A stretch of 64,000 nt of DNA from Planctomycetota bacterium (lineage in GTDB: Bacteria; Planctomycetota; Phycisphaerae; Tepidisphaerales; Tepidisphaeraceae), in assembly GCA_039182125.1 (NCBI GenBank), contig JBCDCH010000008.1:1-64000 (forward strand), in the 5' to 3' direction. The translations under genes were made by a program, and so were the position numbers. A model generated the notes under the pieces. The model was not told the origin of the DNA and searched no databases. It worked only from the letters and a program-made list of their open reading frames with translations. Of this stretch, positions 36,411-44,281 are shown piece by piece; position 1 is the first letter of the stretch, and the number at the start of each line of letters is the position of its first letter.

Positions 36411-36881
36411 ATGCCCGCTTCCTTTGCACAGTCCGACAGCGAACTGCTCGCCGAGTGTCGGCTGGAGCACTTTCGCGGCCCGGGCCCGGGCGGGCAGAAG
36501 CGCAACAAAACCTCCAATGCCGTCCGGCTCACGCACCTGCCGACGAGCGTTTCGGTGACCGCGGTCGAGACACGCAGCCAGAAACAGAACCTTGCCGCCG
36601 CCCTCAAACGGCTACGTCGGCGGTTGGTGTTGGAGCAACGTCGCCGACCGACCGACCCCTCGGCGTTCATTCGGCACGGACGCTGGTCGGCCACGTCGCT
36701 CGAAGCGTTGGCGGTGTTGCTGGATCACCTGGCCGATGCGCAGTGGAGCGTGAGCGACACGGCGGCCCGGCTGGGGGTGAGCACCGCGAGCATCGCCAAG
36801 GCGGTGACGCGGGATGGCGAAACGCTCACAGTGGTGAACCGTGAGCGTGAGCGTTGTGGATGGAAGCCGTTGAGTCCGTGA
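36411..36881 (+). CDS. Peptide chain release factor-like protein (GGQ domain)
   Basis: 156 aa. The domain is the GGQ-bearing catalytic module of class I release factors: ECRLEHFRGPGPGGQKRNKTSNAVRLTHLPT. The codon-recognition domain of RF1/RF2 is absent, as in ArfB/YaeJ and RF-H-like ribosome-rescue proteins. The C-terminal 60 residues form a helix-turn-helix-like segment (WSVSDTAARLGVSTASIAKAV) rather than the ArfB basic tail. Peptidyl-tRNA hydrolysis on stalled ribosomes is likely but not shown. ATG 36411 precedes the conserved part; ATG 36378 is also in frame. Its stop nearly touches the convergent 36885 gene. Confidence 0.85.
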   Translation: MPASFAQSDSELLAECRLEHFRGPGPGGQKRNKTSNAVRLTHLPTSVSVTAVETRSQKQNLAAALKRLRRRLVLEQRRRPTDPSAFIRHGRWSATSLEALAVLLDHLADAQWSVSDTAARLGVSTASIAKAVTRDGETLTVVNRERERCGWKPLSP

Positions 36882-36884
36882 GCT

Positions 36885-38246
36885 TCACGGGTTGTACGGG
36901 GTCCAGCCGCTGGGCGGTTCGCCGCCTTCGGGGCCGTAGCCGATCTGGCCACCGGGACCTTGGAAGAGTTTGCTGCCTTGCGGGTGGGTGTAGCGCTTGC
37001 CGTCGGGGCCGACCGAGATTTCCTCGTCGCGGATGTAGGCGATGAACTGTTCGTTCTGCCGGCTGCGTGCCTCGTCCGCACGACGGACGCTGTCCTGGTG
37101 CATCTCGAAAATCTCACGGTTGGTCTTCATCCGCAGCTCGTGCATCGCCTGCTGGTGCTTCATGCGGTCCATGTGGCCCTTGTGGCGGATGGCGGCGATC
37201 TTCTGGGCCAGGGCGATCATCTTCGCCTGATAGTGCGGCGTGGGCTTCACCGAGAGGGCGGCGTTGACCATCATCGGTTTGGCTTGGGCGAACGTGTCGG
37301 CCGGTGCGCGATAACCCTGACCGGCGGCGACCCACCAGTTCTGTTGCAGCGTTCGCATACCCGGCGTCTGGACGAGATTGCCGAACTGGTCGATGCCGGT
37401 GTTCATCATCCGGTTCTCGTCGGCCTGCCAGAAGCCCGCCACCGGGATGAGTTCGATGAAGCTCTGGCCGTTCTCGACGTACTGCACCTTGAACAAGTCC
37501 GCGAACAGGCCGTTGTCGGTGAAGTACTGCCCGCCGCTCATTTGGGCCATCTGCTGAAGCTGCTGGCCCGTCTGCCGGGCATTATTCATCATCGGGCGGA
37601 ACTGCTGTTCAAGCTGTTGCCGCATTTGGGTCATCGGTGTCATCTCGATGATCCGCACGTTGCGCGCGGCGGGGCGGTTGGCCGGGAAGTAGGTGTCGAG
37701 CAGGTACTCGCTGGTGCTGTTGGGGACGGGCAGGAAGATTTTGCCTTCCCGGCTACGCGAGCCCAGTCTCGGCAGTTGCGGCGGCTGCTGGGGCGGCATG
37801 CCGGGTAGCTGGCCCATGTCGATCTCGGTGTACTCATACATCTGCGAAGGCAACAACGCGACCTCTTCTCCGCGGGGGCCGACCATGCTCAGCACGAGTT
37901 GGGCGAACTCGATCTCGGTGGGCTTCCAGCGGACGCCACCGTTCACCCGCCAGCCGTCGGGGACGAGCATGGTAAAGGCGTCCATATTGTCCATGCCCGG
38001 GTCTTTGAGCGTGTGCGGGTTGAACGCGACGAAGCCGGCGGGGGCGGGCGTGTTGCCGAGGTTGTTGCCGTGGCCGCCGTTGTCGAGCGGATTGCCGCCA
38101 CCTTGCCCGTGGTCGAGGGGATTGTTCGAGCCGCCACGGTCGAGCGGGTTCGCGCCACCGCCGTTGCCGAGCGGGTTCTGGGCAAAGCCCGGGGTGGCGA
38201 GCAGCGTCGTGGCGAGCAGGGCGGTGGTGGTTTTTGGGAAGGTCAT
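36885..38246 (-). CDS. Secreted protein with NPLDxGG repeats, unknown function
   Basis: 453 aa. Signal peptide LLATTLLATPGFAQ, then a low-complexity segment repeating NPL(D/G)xGG four times within 40 residues. The next part (MDAFTMLVPDGWRVNGGVRW ... EIEFAQLVLSMVGPRG) resembles secreted proteins in which an export domain handles PsbP/DUF-like folds, but no family is certain. A Met/Gln-rich helical stretch follows, and the C-terminus has a DEEISVGPDGKRYTHP beta-hairpin motif. Probably envelope-located. The next upstream gene product also carries NPLDQGG. Confidence 0.7.
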   Translation of the reverse strand: MTFPKTTTALLATTLLATPGFAQNPLGNGGGANPLDRGGSNNPLDHGQGGGNPLDNGGHGNNLGNTPAPAGFVAFNPHTLKDPGMDNMDAFTMLVPDGWRVNGGVRWKPTEIEFAQLVLSMVGPRGEEVALLPSQMYEYTEIDMGQLPGMPPQQPPQLPRLGSRSREGKIFLPVPNSTSEYLLDTYFPANRPAARNVRIIEMTPMTQMRQQLEQQFRPMMNNARQTGQQLQQMAQMSGGQYFTDNGLFADLFKVQYVENGQSFIELIPVAGFWQADENRMMNTGIDQFGNLVQTPGMRTLQQNWWVAAGQGYRAPADTFAQAKPMMVNAALSVKPTPHYQAKMIALAQKIAAIRHKGHMDRMKHQQAMHELRMKTNREIFEMHQDSVRRADEARSRQNEQFIAYIRDEEISVGPDGKRYTHPQGSKLFQGPGGQIGYGPEGGEPPSGWTPYNP

Positions 38247-38388
38247 GGGAGGGTCTCCTGGTCAACCGGCCATGCGATAGTGTCGTGGATCGGGGGACAA
38301 CGTGTGGCGAATTTCGCGAACAATTTAAGCGGCGACCGACGCGAGCGTTGCAAGCTCTCGCCGGCCGCCGTTGACGTTGCGTGTTGAT

Positions 38389-39555
38389 CTACTCCGCGAA
38401 GGCGTCCTCGATCTCGGCAAGGTTGCTCGCGGGGCCGAGATTGCGGATGTCGTCGAGTGCCCGTTGGTGCTTGGCAGCGGCATCGATCTGCATGATTTTC
38501 TCGATCTGGTTGCGGAGTTCCTCGGCCCGGGTGCGGGCCTTTTGCATCACGTCGGCGGAGACTTCGCGTTGAATCTCGTCGAGGTTCTCCCGGGCGGGGC
38601 CGTTGCCGTTTTCGGCGGCGATGATCCACCATGCGATGGCTTCGACATCGTCCTGTTTGACCATGTCGCCGACCCAGAAGAGCGCGCCGTAGGCGAGTTG
38701 GGCCGTGTGTTCGTTGAGGTTGGCGGCTCGACCGAGGTACTCACTGGACTTGTCGGCGTTCTTGGCCACGCCGATGCCGTCGCGGTAGAGGATGCCGAGG
38801 TTGCCCAGGGCTTGCGGGTCGTTTTGTTTGGCGGCGATCTCGTAGTATCGCGCAGCCAGTGCACCGTCGACCGCGACGCCGGCCTGGCCGTAGTGGAACA
38901 TCACGCCAAGTGCCGCAGCCGCGTCCACGTCACCCTCCATGGCGAAGTAGGAGAGGTGGTCGTGGGCGGTCTTGCCGTCGCCGGCTTCGAGGGCGGCCCA
39001 GCCGGTTTCGTAATCGGGGGTGAAGTTGCGTGGCTGGTCAGGGGTCTGGCCCTGATTGCCCGCGGGGGCACCACCGGCATCGGGGCCGCGGTAATCGCCC
39101 TTGGCATTGCCGCCCTGGTCGAGCGGGTTGGTCGCGTCGGGCTGGCGGTTCTGCGACTGGCCGATGGCGTCGTTGACGAGGTTGTAGATTTTGCCGCCGG
39201 TGGTGAAGGTCAGCCGGCTGCCGTCCTGGGTGAGCTGGCCGGTGAAGGTGTACTCCTCGCCGCGGGCGACGGCGAACTTGCCGTTGAGCTGACCGTTGTT
39301 GAAGTCGACGTTGGCGAGGAAGGGATACTGGTTCTGGCCCATGACGAGGTAGCCGCCAAGCTCGCTCTTGGGTTCGTCGTAGCCCCAGACTTCGAAGCGC
39401 AGTCCGTCGCCGGCGAAGACCACGCCGGGGCCTTGCTGCTGCTGTTGGTTTTGCTGCTGCTGTTGTTGCCGGGCGAAGGAGGAATCGGTCGCGGTGCCGA
39501 AGACAACGGTGGCGGCGGCGAGGGTCAGGACCGTGGTGATTTTCTTGAAGTTCAT
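38389..39555 (-). CDS. Secreted Sel1-repeat protein with poly-Gln segment
   Basis: 388 aa. Signal peptide from MNFKKITTVLTLAAATVVFG; AAGGAACACCCG provides the ribosome site for the ATG at 39555. Directly after the signal is a poly-Gln run with one Asn, then a beta-rich domain (LRFEVWGYDEPKSELGGYLVMGQ). NPLDQGG links it to the downstream protein. The C-terminal half has Sel1/TPR-like repeats (AAAALGVMFHYGQAGVAVDGALAARYYEIAA, ALGNLGILYRDGIGVAKNADKSSEYLGRAA) and ends in a helical region. Sel1 repeats mediate protein-protein contact; partner unknown. Confidence 0.8.
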   Translation of the reverse strand: MNFKKITTVLTLAAATVVFGTATDSSFARQQQQQQNQQQQQGPGVVFAGDGLRFEVWGYDEPKSELGGYLVMGQNQYPFLANVDFNNGQLNGKFAVARGEEYTFTGQLTQDGSRLTFTTGGKIYNLVNDAIGQSQNRQPDATNPLDQGGNAKGDYRGPDAGGAPAGNQGQTPDQPRNFTPDYETGWAALEAGDGKTAHDHLSYFAMEGDVDAAAALGVMFHYGQAGVAVDGALAARYYEIAAKQNDPQALGNLGILYRDGIGVAKNADKSSEYLGRAANLNEHTAQLAYGALFWVGDMVKQDDVEAIAWWIIAAENGNGPARENLDEIQREVSADVMQKARTRAEELRNQIEKIMQIDAAAKHQRALDDIRNLGPASNLAEIEDAFAE

Positions 39556-39656
39556 CGGGTGTTCCTTGGTTGAACTGGGTTCACCGCTGCATGCGTGAGT
39601 ATCGCGGAAGCGGGGACACACCGGGAAGAAAAATGTTCATCGGAAGCTGATAGAAG

Positions 39657-39851
39657 TCAGCCGTTGCGGTTCATCTGCATGGCCGCGTAAAGCATCGTCA
39701 CCCCGATCAGGGCCACGATCACCACCCCAGCCGTGACCAGCAGCACGAACACCCGCCGTTCACGCCGGCGGGCGGCGTGCCACTGGCGCTGTTGCTCGGC
39801 CTTGGCGGCCGGATCGCGGCGGAGGGCTTGGTAGTCATCTTTGGTAGGCAT
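39657..39851 (-). CDS. Small single-span membrane protein
   Basis: 64 aa. A charged N-terminal half (EQQRQWHAARRRERR) precedes one membrane helix (VFVLLVTAGVVIVALIGVTMLYAAM). Probably N-in/C-out by the positive-inside rule. Family unknown. It lies 34 bases downstream of the RNase R stop on the same strand, so it may ride on that transcript. Confidence 0.6.
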   Translation of the reverse strand: MPTKDDYQALRRDPAAKAEQQRQWHAARRRERRVFVLLVTAGVVIVALIGVTMLYAAMQMNRNG

Positions 39852-39885
39852 GGGGCCGTTAGGCGGTGGGGTTCGTCGCGCGGCG

Positions 39886-42258
39886 TCATTTCTTCTTGTC
39901 GCGGCGGTGGTCCTTCTTGCGCTTGTCGCGGGACTTGCTGCGGGCGGCGCGCTTGTCGGTGCCGGTGGCTCTGGGCTTGGCGTTGGACTTGTTTTTCTTC
40001 TTGGGCTTCTTCTTTTCCTTGACCGGCATCGGCTTCATACCGCGGGTCTTGACGTCGCTGATGCTTAGGCTCAGCTCACGGTTGGCGACATCGACGTTGA
40101 TGATCTTCGCGTCGACGACGTCACCGATCTGGATCTTCATGCCGCTGCGTTGCCCGATGATTCGGCCGTTCTTCGCGTCGACGTCCCACCAGTCGTCCAT
40201 CAGGTCCTCGTAACGGCACAGCCCGTCGACGAGGTATTCGCTGACCTGAATGAAGACGCCGAAGTTGGTGATGCCCGTAACGACGCCGTCGAAGCTGTTG
40301 CCGATCTGTTCGGCGAGCAGTTCGAGGACTTTGACTTGTTTCAGCTCACGCTCGGCGGCTTCAGAGCGGCGCTCGGTGAAGCTGATGTGTCGGCCGAGCT
40401 CGACAAGTTCGTCGTAGGTCGGTGAGTTGAGGTCGGTCTTCTTCTGGCCGCGTGGTGCGGGGATCGGGCCGTCCTTGAAGTCGGCACCGATCTTCTTGAA
40501 CCAGTCGTCGAGCAAGCGATGCACCGTGAGGTCGGCGTATCGCCGGATGGGTGACGTGAAGTGGCAGTAGTTGTCGGAGGCGAGGGCGAAGTGGCCCTGC
40601 TGTTTGGGCGAGTACTCGGCCCGACTGATGCTTCGCAGGATCGCTAGGTTAATCGCGAACTGCTCGGGCTTGCCGCGGACCTTGCCGAGCAGTGCCTGCA
40701 GCGCGTGGCGGTCCATGTCCTTGGGCAGCTGATGCCCGGCGACACGGATGAAGTTGACCAGCCGTTCCTCGCCCTCGGGGTCGGGGCCGGGGTGGACGCG
40801 GCGCAGGTACGGCACGCCGAGCTTGTCGTAGAGCCGGGCCGAGGCTTCGTTGGCCTCGACCATGAACATTTCGATAAGCGTGTGGGTGAACGCGTCGTCT
40901 TCCTCCTGCGTGCCGGTGACCTTGCCCTCATCGTCAAGCACCAGCTCGATCTGCGGCAAGTCGAGGACGAGCTGCCCCTGCTCGCGGCGGCGCTTCTGGA
41001 TCGTCTTCGCCAGCGTGTTCATCCCCTCGAGCAGTTCGATGACGTCGGCGGTGTAGTCCGAACGCTTTCTGTCGCCGTCGGGGTGGGGGATTGTTTCGTC
41101 GCCGTCGATGATCGCCTGGGCCTCGATGTAGCGCAGACGTTTGGCCGAGGAGATGATCGAGTTGGAGAACGCCGTGCGGATCGGCGTGCCGAACTTGTCG
41201 TAGGCGATGAAGCAGCTCTTGGCGAAGCGGGGCACGCCTTCCTGCAAGCTGCATACGCCGTTGGACAAGACCTCCGGCAGCATCGGGATGACGTGGCCGG
41301 GAAAGTACGTGGAGTTGCCGCGGTGGTGGGCCTCGAGGTCAAGCGGGCCGCCGGGCTTGACGAAGGTGGAAACGTCGGCGATGTGAACACCCAGCTCGAC
41401 CAGGCCGTCGTCGGTGCGGCGCAGGCTGATCGCGTCGTCGTAGTCCTTGGCGTCGGGGGGGTCGATGGTGAGAATCGTCTCACCGGTGAGGTCGAGGCGA
41501 TTCGCTTTGAGCTCTGGGTCTTCGAGCGCCTTGAGCGCTTCGCTGGCGGCGTCCTTGACTTCCTGCGGGAACTCCTCGGGCAGGCCGTGCTGGACGATGA
41601 TCGACTTGAGGTCGACGTCCTTTTCGCCGGGCTTGCCGAGCTCCTCGGAGATGACGCCGCGCATGAACCGGCCGGTGTCGTCGGGGTACTGGGTGATCTC
41701 GACGACGACCTTGGTGCCGGGCTTGATGTACTTGCCGGCGGCGTCGGGGGTGAGGATCGGGTCGGTCATCGCCGAGCCGTCGGGGTAGACGACCCAGTTG
41801 TCGCCGACCTTGGAAAGGGTGCCGACGAAGCGGGAGTGCTTGCGTTCGAGGACTTCGAGGATCTCGCCGGCGTAGGAGTCGCGGCCGTTGCGTTTGCCGG
41901 CCTCTTTGATCTTGGCGCGGACGAGATCGCCAGTGAGGGCCCCGTTCTGGTTACCCGGTGGGATGAACAGGTCTTCGTGGGCGTTGGGGTCGGACGGGAC
42001 GACGAAGCCAAAGCCTTTCTGGTTGTGCCGGTAGGAGCCGATGAACTCGCCACCGGGTTGGAGCTCGCAGGGCATGAGCACGTTGCCGGCCGAGCCGGTG
42101 ACGATCCGGCCCTCGTCCATCAGATCACGCAACGCATCGCGAAACCCGCCCCCCTCGGCGTCAATATCAAGGGCCTTGGCGATCTGTCGGGGTCGGCTGG
42201 GCGTGTATCCCTCGGCGGCGACGTGCTCGAGAATCTGCTTGCGGATGGCGTCCTTCAT
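39886..42258 (-). CDS. rnr: Ribonuclease R
   Basis: 790-aa 3'-5' exoribonuclease that degrades structured RNA. An N-terminal winged-helix segment (YTPSRPRQIAKALDID), cold-shock domains (HNQKGFGFVVP near residue 75), and the RNB catalytic domain with IDPPDAKDYDDAIS near residue 270 and the FTSPIRRYADLTVHR block are clear. An S1 domain follows (FDGVVTGITNFGVFIQVSEYLVDGL, about 650-730), then a Lys/Arg-rich tail. All active-site Asp residues are in place. The small membrane protein follows; the divergent membrane gene starts 79 bases upstream. Confidence 0.95.
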   Translation of the reverse strand: MKDAIRKQILEHVAAEGYTPSRPRQIAKALDIDAEGGGFRDALRDLMDEGRIVTGSAGNVLMPCELQPGGEFIGSYRHNQKGFGFVVPSDPNAHEDLFIPPGNQNGALTGDLVRAKIKEAGKRNGRDSYAGEILEVLERKHSRFVGTLSKVGDNWVVYPDGSAMTDPILTPDAAGKYIKPGTKVVVEITQYPDDTGRFMRGVISEELGKPGEKDVDLKSIIVQHGLPEEFPQEVKDAASEALKALEDPELKANRLDLTGETILTIDPPDAKDYDDAISLRRTDDGLVELGVHIADVSTFVKPGGPLDLEAHHRGNSTYFPGHVIPMLPEVLSNGVCSLQEGVPRFAKSCFIAYDKFGTPIRTAFSNSIISSAKRLRYIEAQAIIDGDETIPHPDGDRKRSDYTADVIELLEGMNTLAKTIQKRRREQGQLVLDLPQIELVLDDEGKVTGTQEEDDAFTHTLIEMFMVEANEASARLYDKLGVPYLRRVHPGPDPEGEERLVNFIRVAGHQLPKDMDRHALQALLGKVRGKPEQFAINLAILRSISRAEYSPKQQGHFALASDNYCHFTSPIRRYADLTVHRLLDDWFKKIGADFKDGPIPAPRGQKKTDLNSPTYDELVELGRHISFTERRSEAAERELKQVKVLELLAEQIGNSFDGVVTGITNFGVFIQVSEYLVDGLCRYEDLMDDWWDVDAKNGRIIGQRSGMKIQIGDVVDAKIINVDVANRELSLSISDVKTRGMKPMPVKEKKKPKKKNKSNAKPRATGTDKRAARSKSRDKRKKDHRRDKKK

Positions 42259-42336
42259 GAGTGTCGCATGCTACGGCTTGCGGGCCGGTCCGCGCGGGCG
42301 GTGAGTCCGGCGCGCCCAGCAACATGATGGTTTAGG

Positions 42337-42924
42337 ATGCCGGCGATGACGGTCACGGCCGACATGCAACGCACCGACGGCCCCTCACGCGTGAGGGGGC
42401 GGGCGCTATTGGCGCTGTGCGTGATGTCCGCGATGCGGCTCGGTTTCCTGCTTTGGGGCGGAGCAGGTTGGGTGGTGGCCGGCGATCTGTTGCTCGGGGC
42501 GGCGTTGTCGGGGTGGCTGTTTCGGGAGCGGGAATCGGCGGCCGGGATCGTCGCAACCGCGCCCGCCTGGGTCGTGCTTGCCGCGACGGCCGACGGGGCG
42601 GTGATCGGCGACGCGGTGTTCCCGGCGGCCGTCACCATCGTTTGGCTGGCGGGTCTGGCGTGGTGTCACGGATTGGTCCAGACGCCACATAGCCGATCGC
42701 GGATCGCCACGAGTTTTATCGCGCTGTTGTTGTCAACGTTGGTGCTGGCGTACATCGTGGGTTCAGCCCCCAGTATTTCCCCCATCGCGGTGTCGCCGCT
42801 GTTCGTGGGGTTTAGGGGTGGCGTGAATTTTGTGGTTTTCCCTTTGATTTTCGCACTTTTCCCGCTTGTTGTCGCCGTGGCGTGGTGGGGGCGGCGGCGT
42901 TTATCCACAAGTCATTCAGGATAA
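42337..42924 (+). CDS. Polytopic membrane protein, unknown function
   Basis: 195 aa with about five hydrophobic segments (GGAGWVVAGDLLLGAALSGWL, AAVTIVWLAGLAWCHGLV, SFIALLLSTLVLAYIVG, GGVNFVVFPLIFALFPLVVAVAWW). No motif or family recognised. Start at ATG 42337, with ATG 42346 three codons later. Divergent from rnr. The terminal codons contain a perfect DnaA-box-like nonamer at 42901-42909, which I consider coincidental. Confidence 0.7.
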   Translation: MPAMTVTADMQRTDGPSRVRGRALLALCVMSAMRLGFLLWGGAGWVVAGDLLLGAALSGWLFRERESAAGIVATAPAWVVLAATADGAVIGDAVFPAAVTIVWLAGLAWCHGLVQTPHSRSRIATSFIALLLSTLVLAYIVGSAPSISPIAVSPLFVGFRGGVNFVVFPLIFALFPLVVAVAWWGRRRLSTSHSG

Positions 42925-43025
42925 CGTAAGCACTCGGATGGAATGTTTTTTCACCGTGTATGGCACTGAATGGCCGGTCCGTCCCGGTTCTGCCCAGATT
43001 CGTGTGTTGTCATGGAACGGAAGTG

Positions 43026-43053
43026 TTGCTTGATGGGAAATAATGGGTAGAGT
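43026..43053 (+). promoter_or_regulatory. Possible mraZ promoter overlapping the operator
   Basis: TTGCTT (43026-43031) and TAGAGT (43048-43053) are separated by 16 bases, a plausible sigma70 pair. The -10 region lies inside the MraZ-box repeats, as expected for autorepression. The boxes are imperfect, so this is tentative. Confidence 0.4.
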
Positions 43054-43058
43054 GCGGG
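43034..43058 (+). promoter_or_regulatory. MraZ operator (10-bp direct repeats)
   Basis: TGGGA (43034), TGGGT (43044) and a degenerate GCGGG (43054) begin exactly 10 bases apart. MraZ is known to bind TGGGN repeats with five-base spacers in front of its own gene. The site lies about 130 bases before the mraZ start. Confidence 0.75.
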
Positions 43059-43188
43059 CAGTCGGCCACAAGGATCGTGGGCCGGTTGGGTACAGGGATG
43101 GCGATGCACTCGGGCAACGCAGAACGGTCAGTTTTGTCAGCCGTGGAGACCGGGGTGTGAGCGACAACAAGCAGCGACGGGAACCGAA

Positions 43189-43692
43189 GTGGCCTTACCG
43201 CCTCTCATCGGCGAGCATGATCTGACGATCGATGAGCGGAACCGGTTGCTGTTTCCCGCGGTTTGGCGGCGCGCCCTCGAAGCCGAAAAGGCGGGCAACG
43301 GTGACAAGGCCGCCGGCAAGGAGTTCGTGCTGATGACCGGCACCAACGGCAAGCTCTGGCTTTATCCGCAGCCGGCTTACGAGGTGCTTGTCGGTCAGGT
43401 CCAGCGGTTCGGCATCCCGACGCCCGAGCAGCAGAAGCTCGCGATGATGGTTTTCGCCAAGGCGACCCCCATCGCGCTCGACAAGCAGAACCGATTGCTC
43501 ATCCCCGAGAAGTCACTACGCCGGACCAACACCGGCAAGGATGTCGCCGTCCTCGGGCTCGGTGATCACATGGAGATTTGGAACCGCGAGGAGTGGGAGC
43601 GGTACGACGAGGAGCTCACGCCCCAGATGGGGCACATCGCTGCGAAGGTGCGGCAGGACGAGCTCTACGAACAGTCGATCAAGAACGGCTGA
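43189..43692 (+). CDS. mraZ: MraZ-family transcriptional regulator
   Basis: 167 aa. Two AbrB-like half-domains with DxxxR motifs: GEHDLTIDERNRLLFPAVWR and PIALDKQNRLLIPEKSLR, followed by VAVLGLGDHMEIWNREEWERY, characteristic of MraZ. These proteins form ring oligomers and repress the division and cell-wall cluster and themselves. A spacer of about 20 residues (EAEKAGNGDKAAGKEF) enlarges the first half. GTG start. The usual partner mraW and the dcw genes do not follow; instead there is a 589-base non-coding stretch. Autoregulation through the operator at 43034-43058 is likely. Confidence 0.88.
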   Translation: MALPPLIGEHDLTIDERNRLLFPAVWRRALEAEKAGNGDKAAGKEFVLMTGTNGKLWLYPQPAYEVLVGQVQRFGIPTPEQQKLAMMVFAKATPIALDKQNRLLIPEKSLRRTNTGKDVAVLGLGDHMEIWNREEWERYDEELTPQMGHIAAKVRQDELYEQSIKNG

Positions 43693-44281
43693 CGCCCGAA
43701 GTGGCTGATGCTTATGCGGTTGACCCCGCGTGATCGACCTTGGTGAATGACCCGGCCGGGATGTGTGGCCGGATCAGTTGGACATGTCAGACCGGGCCGG
43801 CTCGCGAGGGCGGCGCCGCGGCGCGATCGAACCCGTGTCGTGGTGACAGGCAGGATGCCTGACCGGACGTTTCGGATGGACCAGGCTCCGTAGAGCAGGC
43901 CCGGCAATGAGTGCCGGGCGGGACATCCAACTGCGTCCGGCGCTGGGAACGGAATCCGAGCAAGCGTGTTGGCCCACGCACTGACGTCGAGCGCGTGACG
44001 TGACAGGGTTGTGACGTCGCGAAGTTCCGTCGGAGCGTGCGACGTCGGGGACCGGTGTGGGCGACACGGATGTCGCTGGGTTGCACCGCGTTCCTCGGCT
44101 CGTGGTCGATCGACTGACGATCAGCTCTGTCCGATAAGCCAAATCGTGTCGGGTCAGTTCCAAGTCTTTTGCGCAAACCGTCGGCCCAACGGGTCAAGGG
44201 GCGGCCTTGCCACGTCGATGCAATTCCTGACCCGCGCGGTCGTCCTTGGGACGTCCGGTGCTGGCATCGCGAGGCCTGTCG
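43693..44281. other. 589-bp non-coding stretch with hairpins and spaced GACGTC sites
   Basis: No convincing gene; open frames here have no family similarity. Hairpins: CCGGCC (43752-43757/43767-43772), CAGGCA-GGA-TGCCTG (43847-43861) with an exposed GGA, and CCCGGCA-ATGAG-TGCCGGG (43900-43918). Three GACGTC palindromes lie at 43983, 44013 and 44041, spaced 30 and 28 bases, which looks like repeated binding sites. It may be a long 5' leader or a separate RNA gene before the histidine kinase; RNase P, tmRNA and SRP signatures were looked for and not found. Confidence 0.4.

Noticed and set aside
42901-42909. TTATCCACA, a perfect DnaA-box nonamer
   Set aside because: Only one copy and no cluster or AT-rich unwinding element; a single match in 64 kb is expected by chance about half the time.
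43693-44281. RNase P RNA, tmRNA or SRP RNA in the long non-coding region
   Set aside because: The conserved GAGGAAAGTCC, the tmRNA ends and the SRP GGAAG-type loop were not found.
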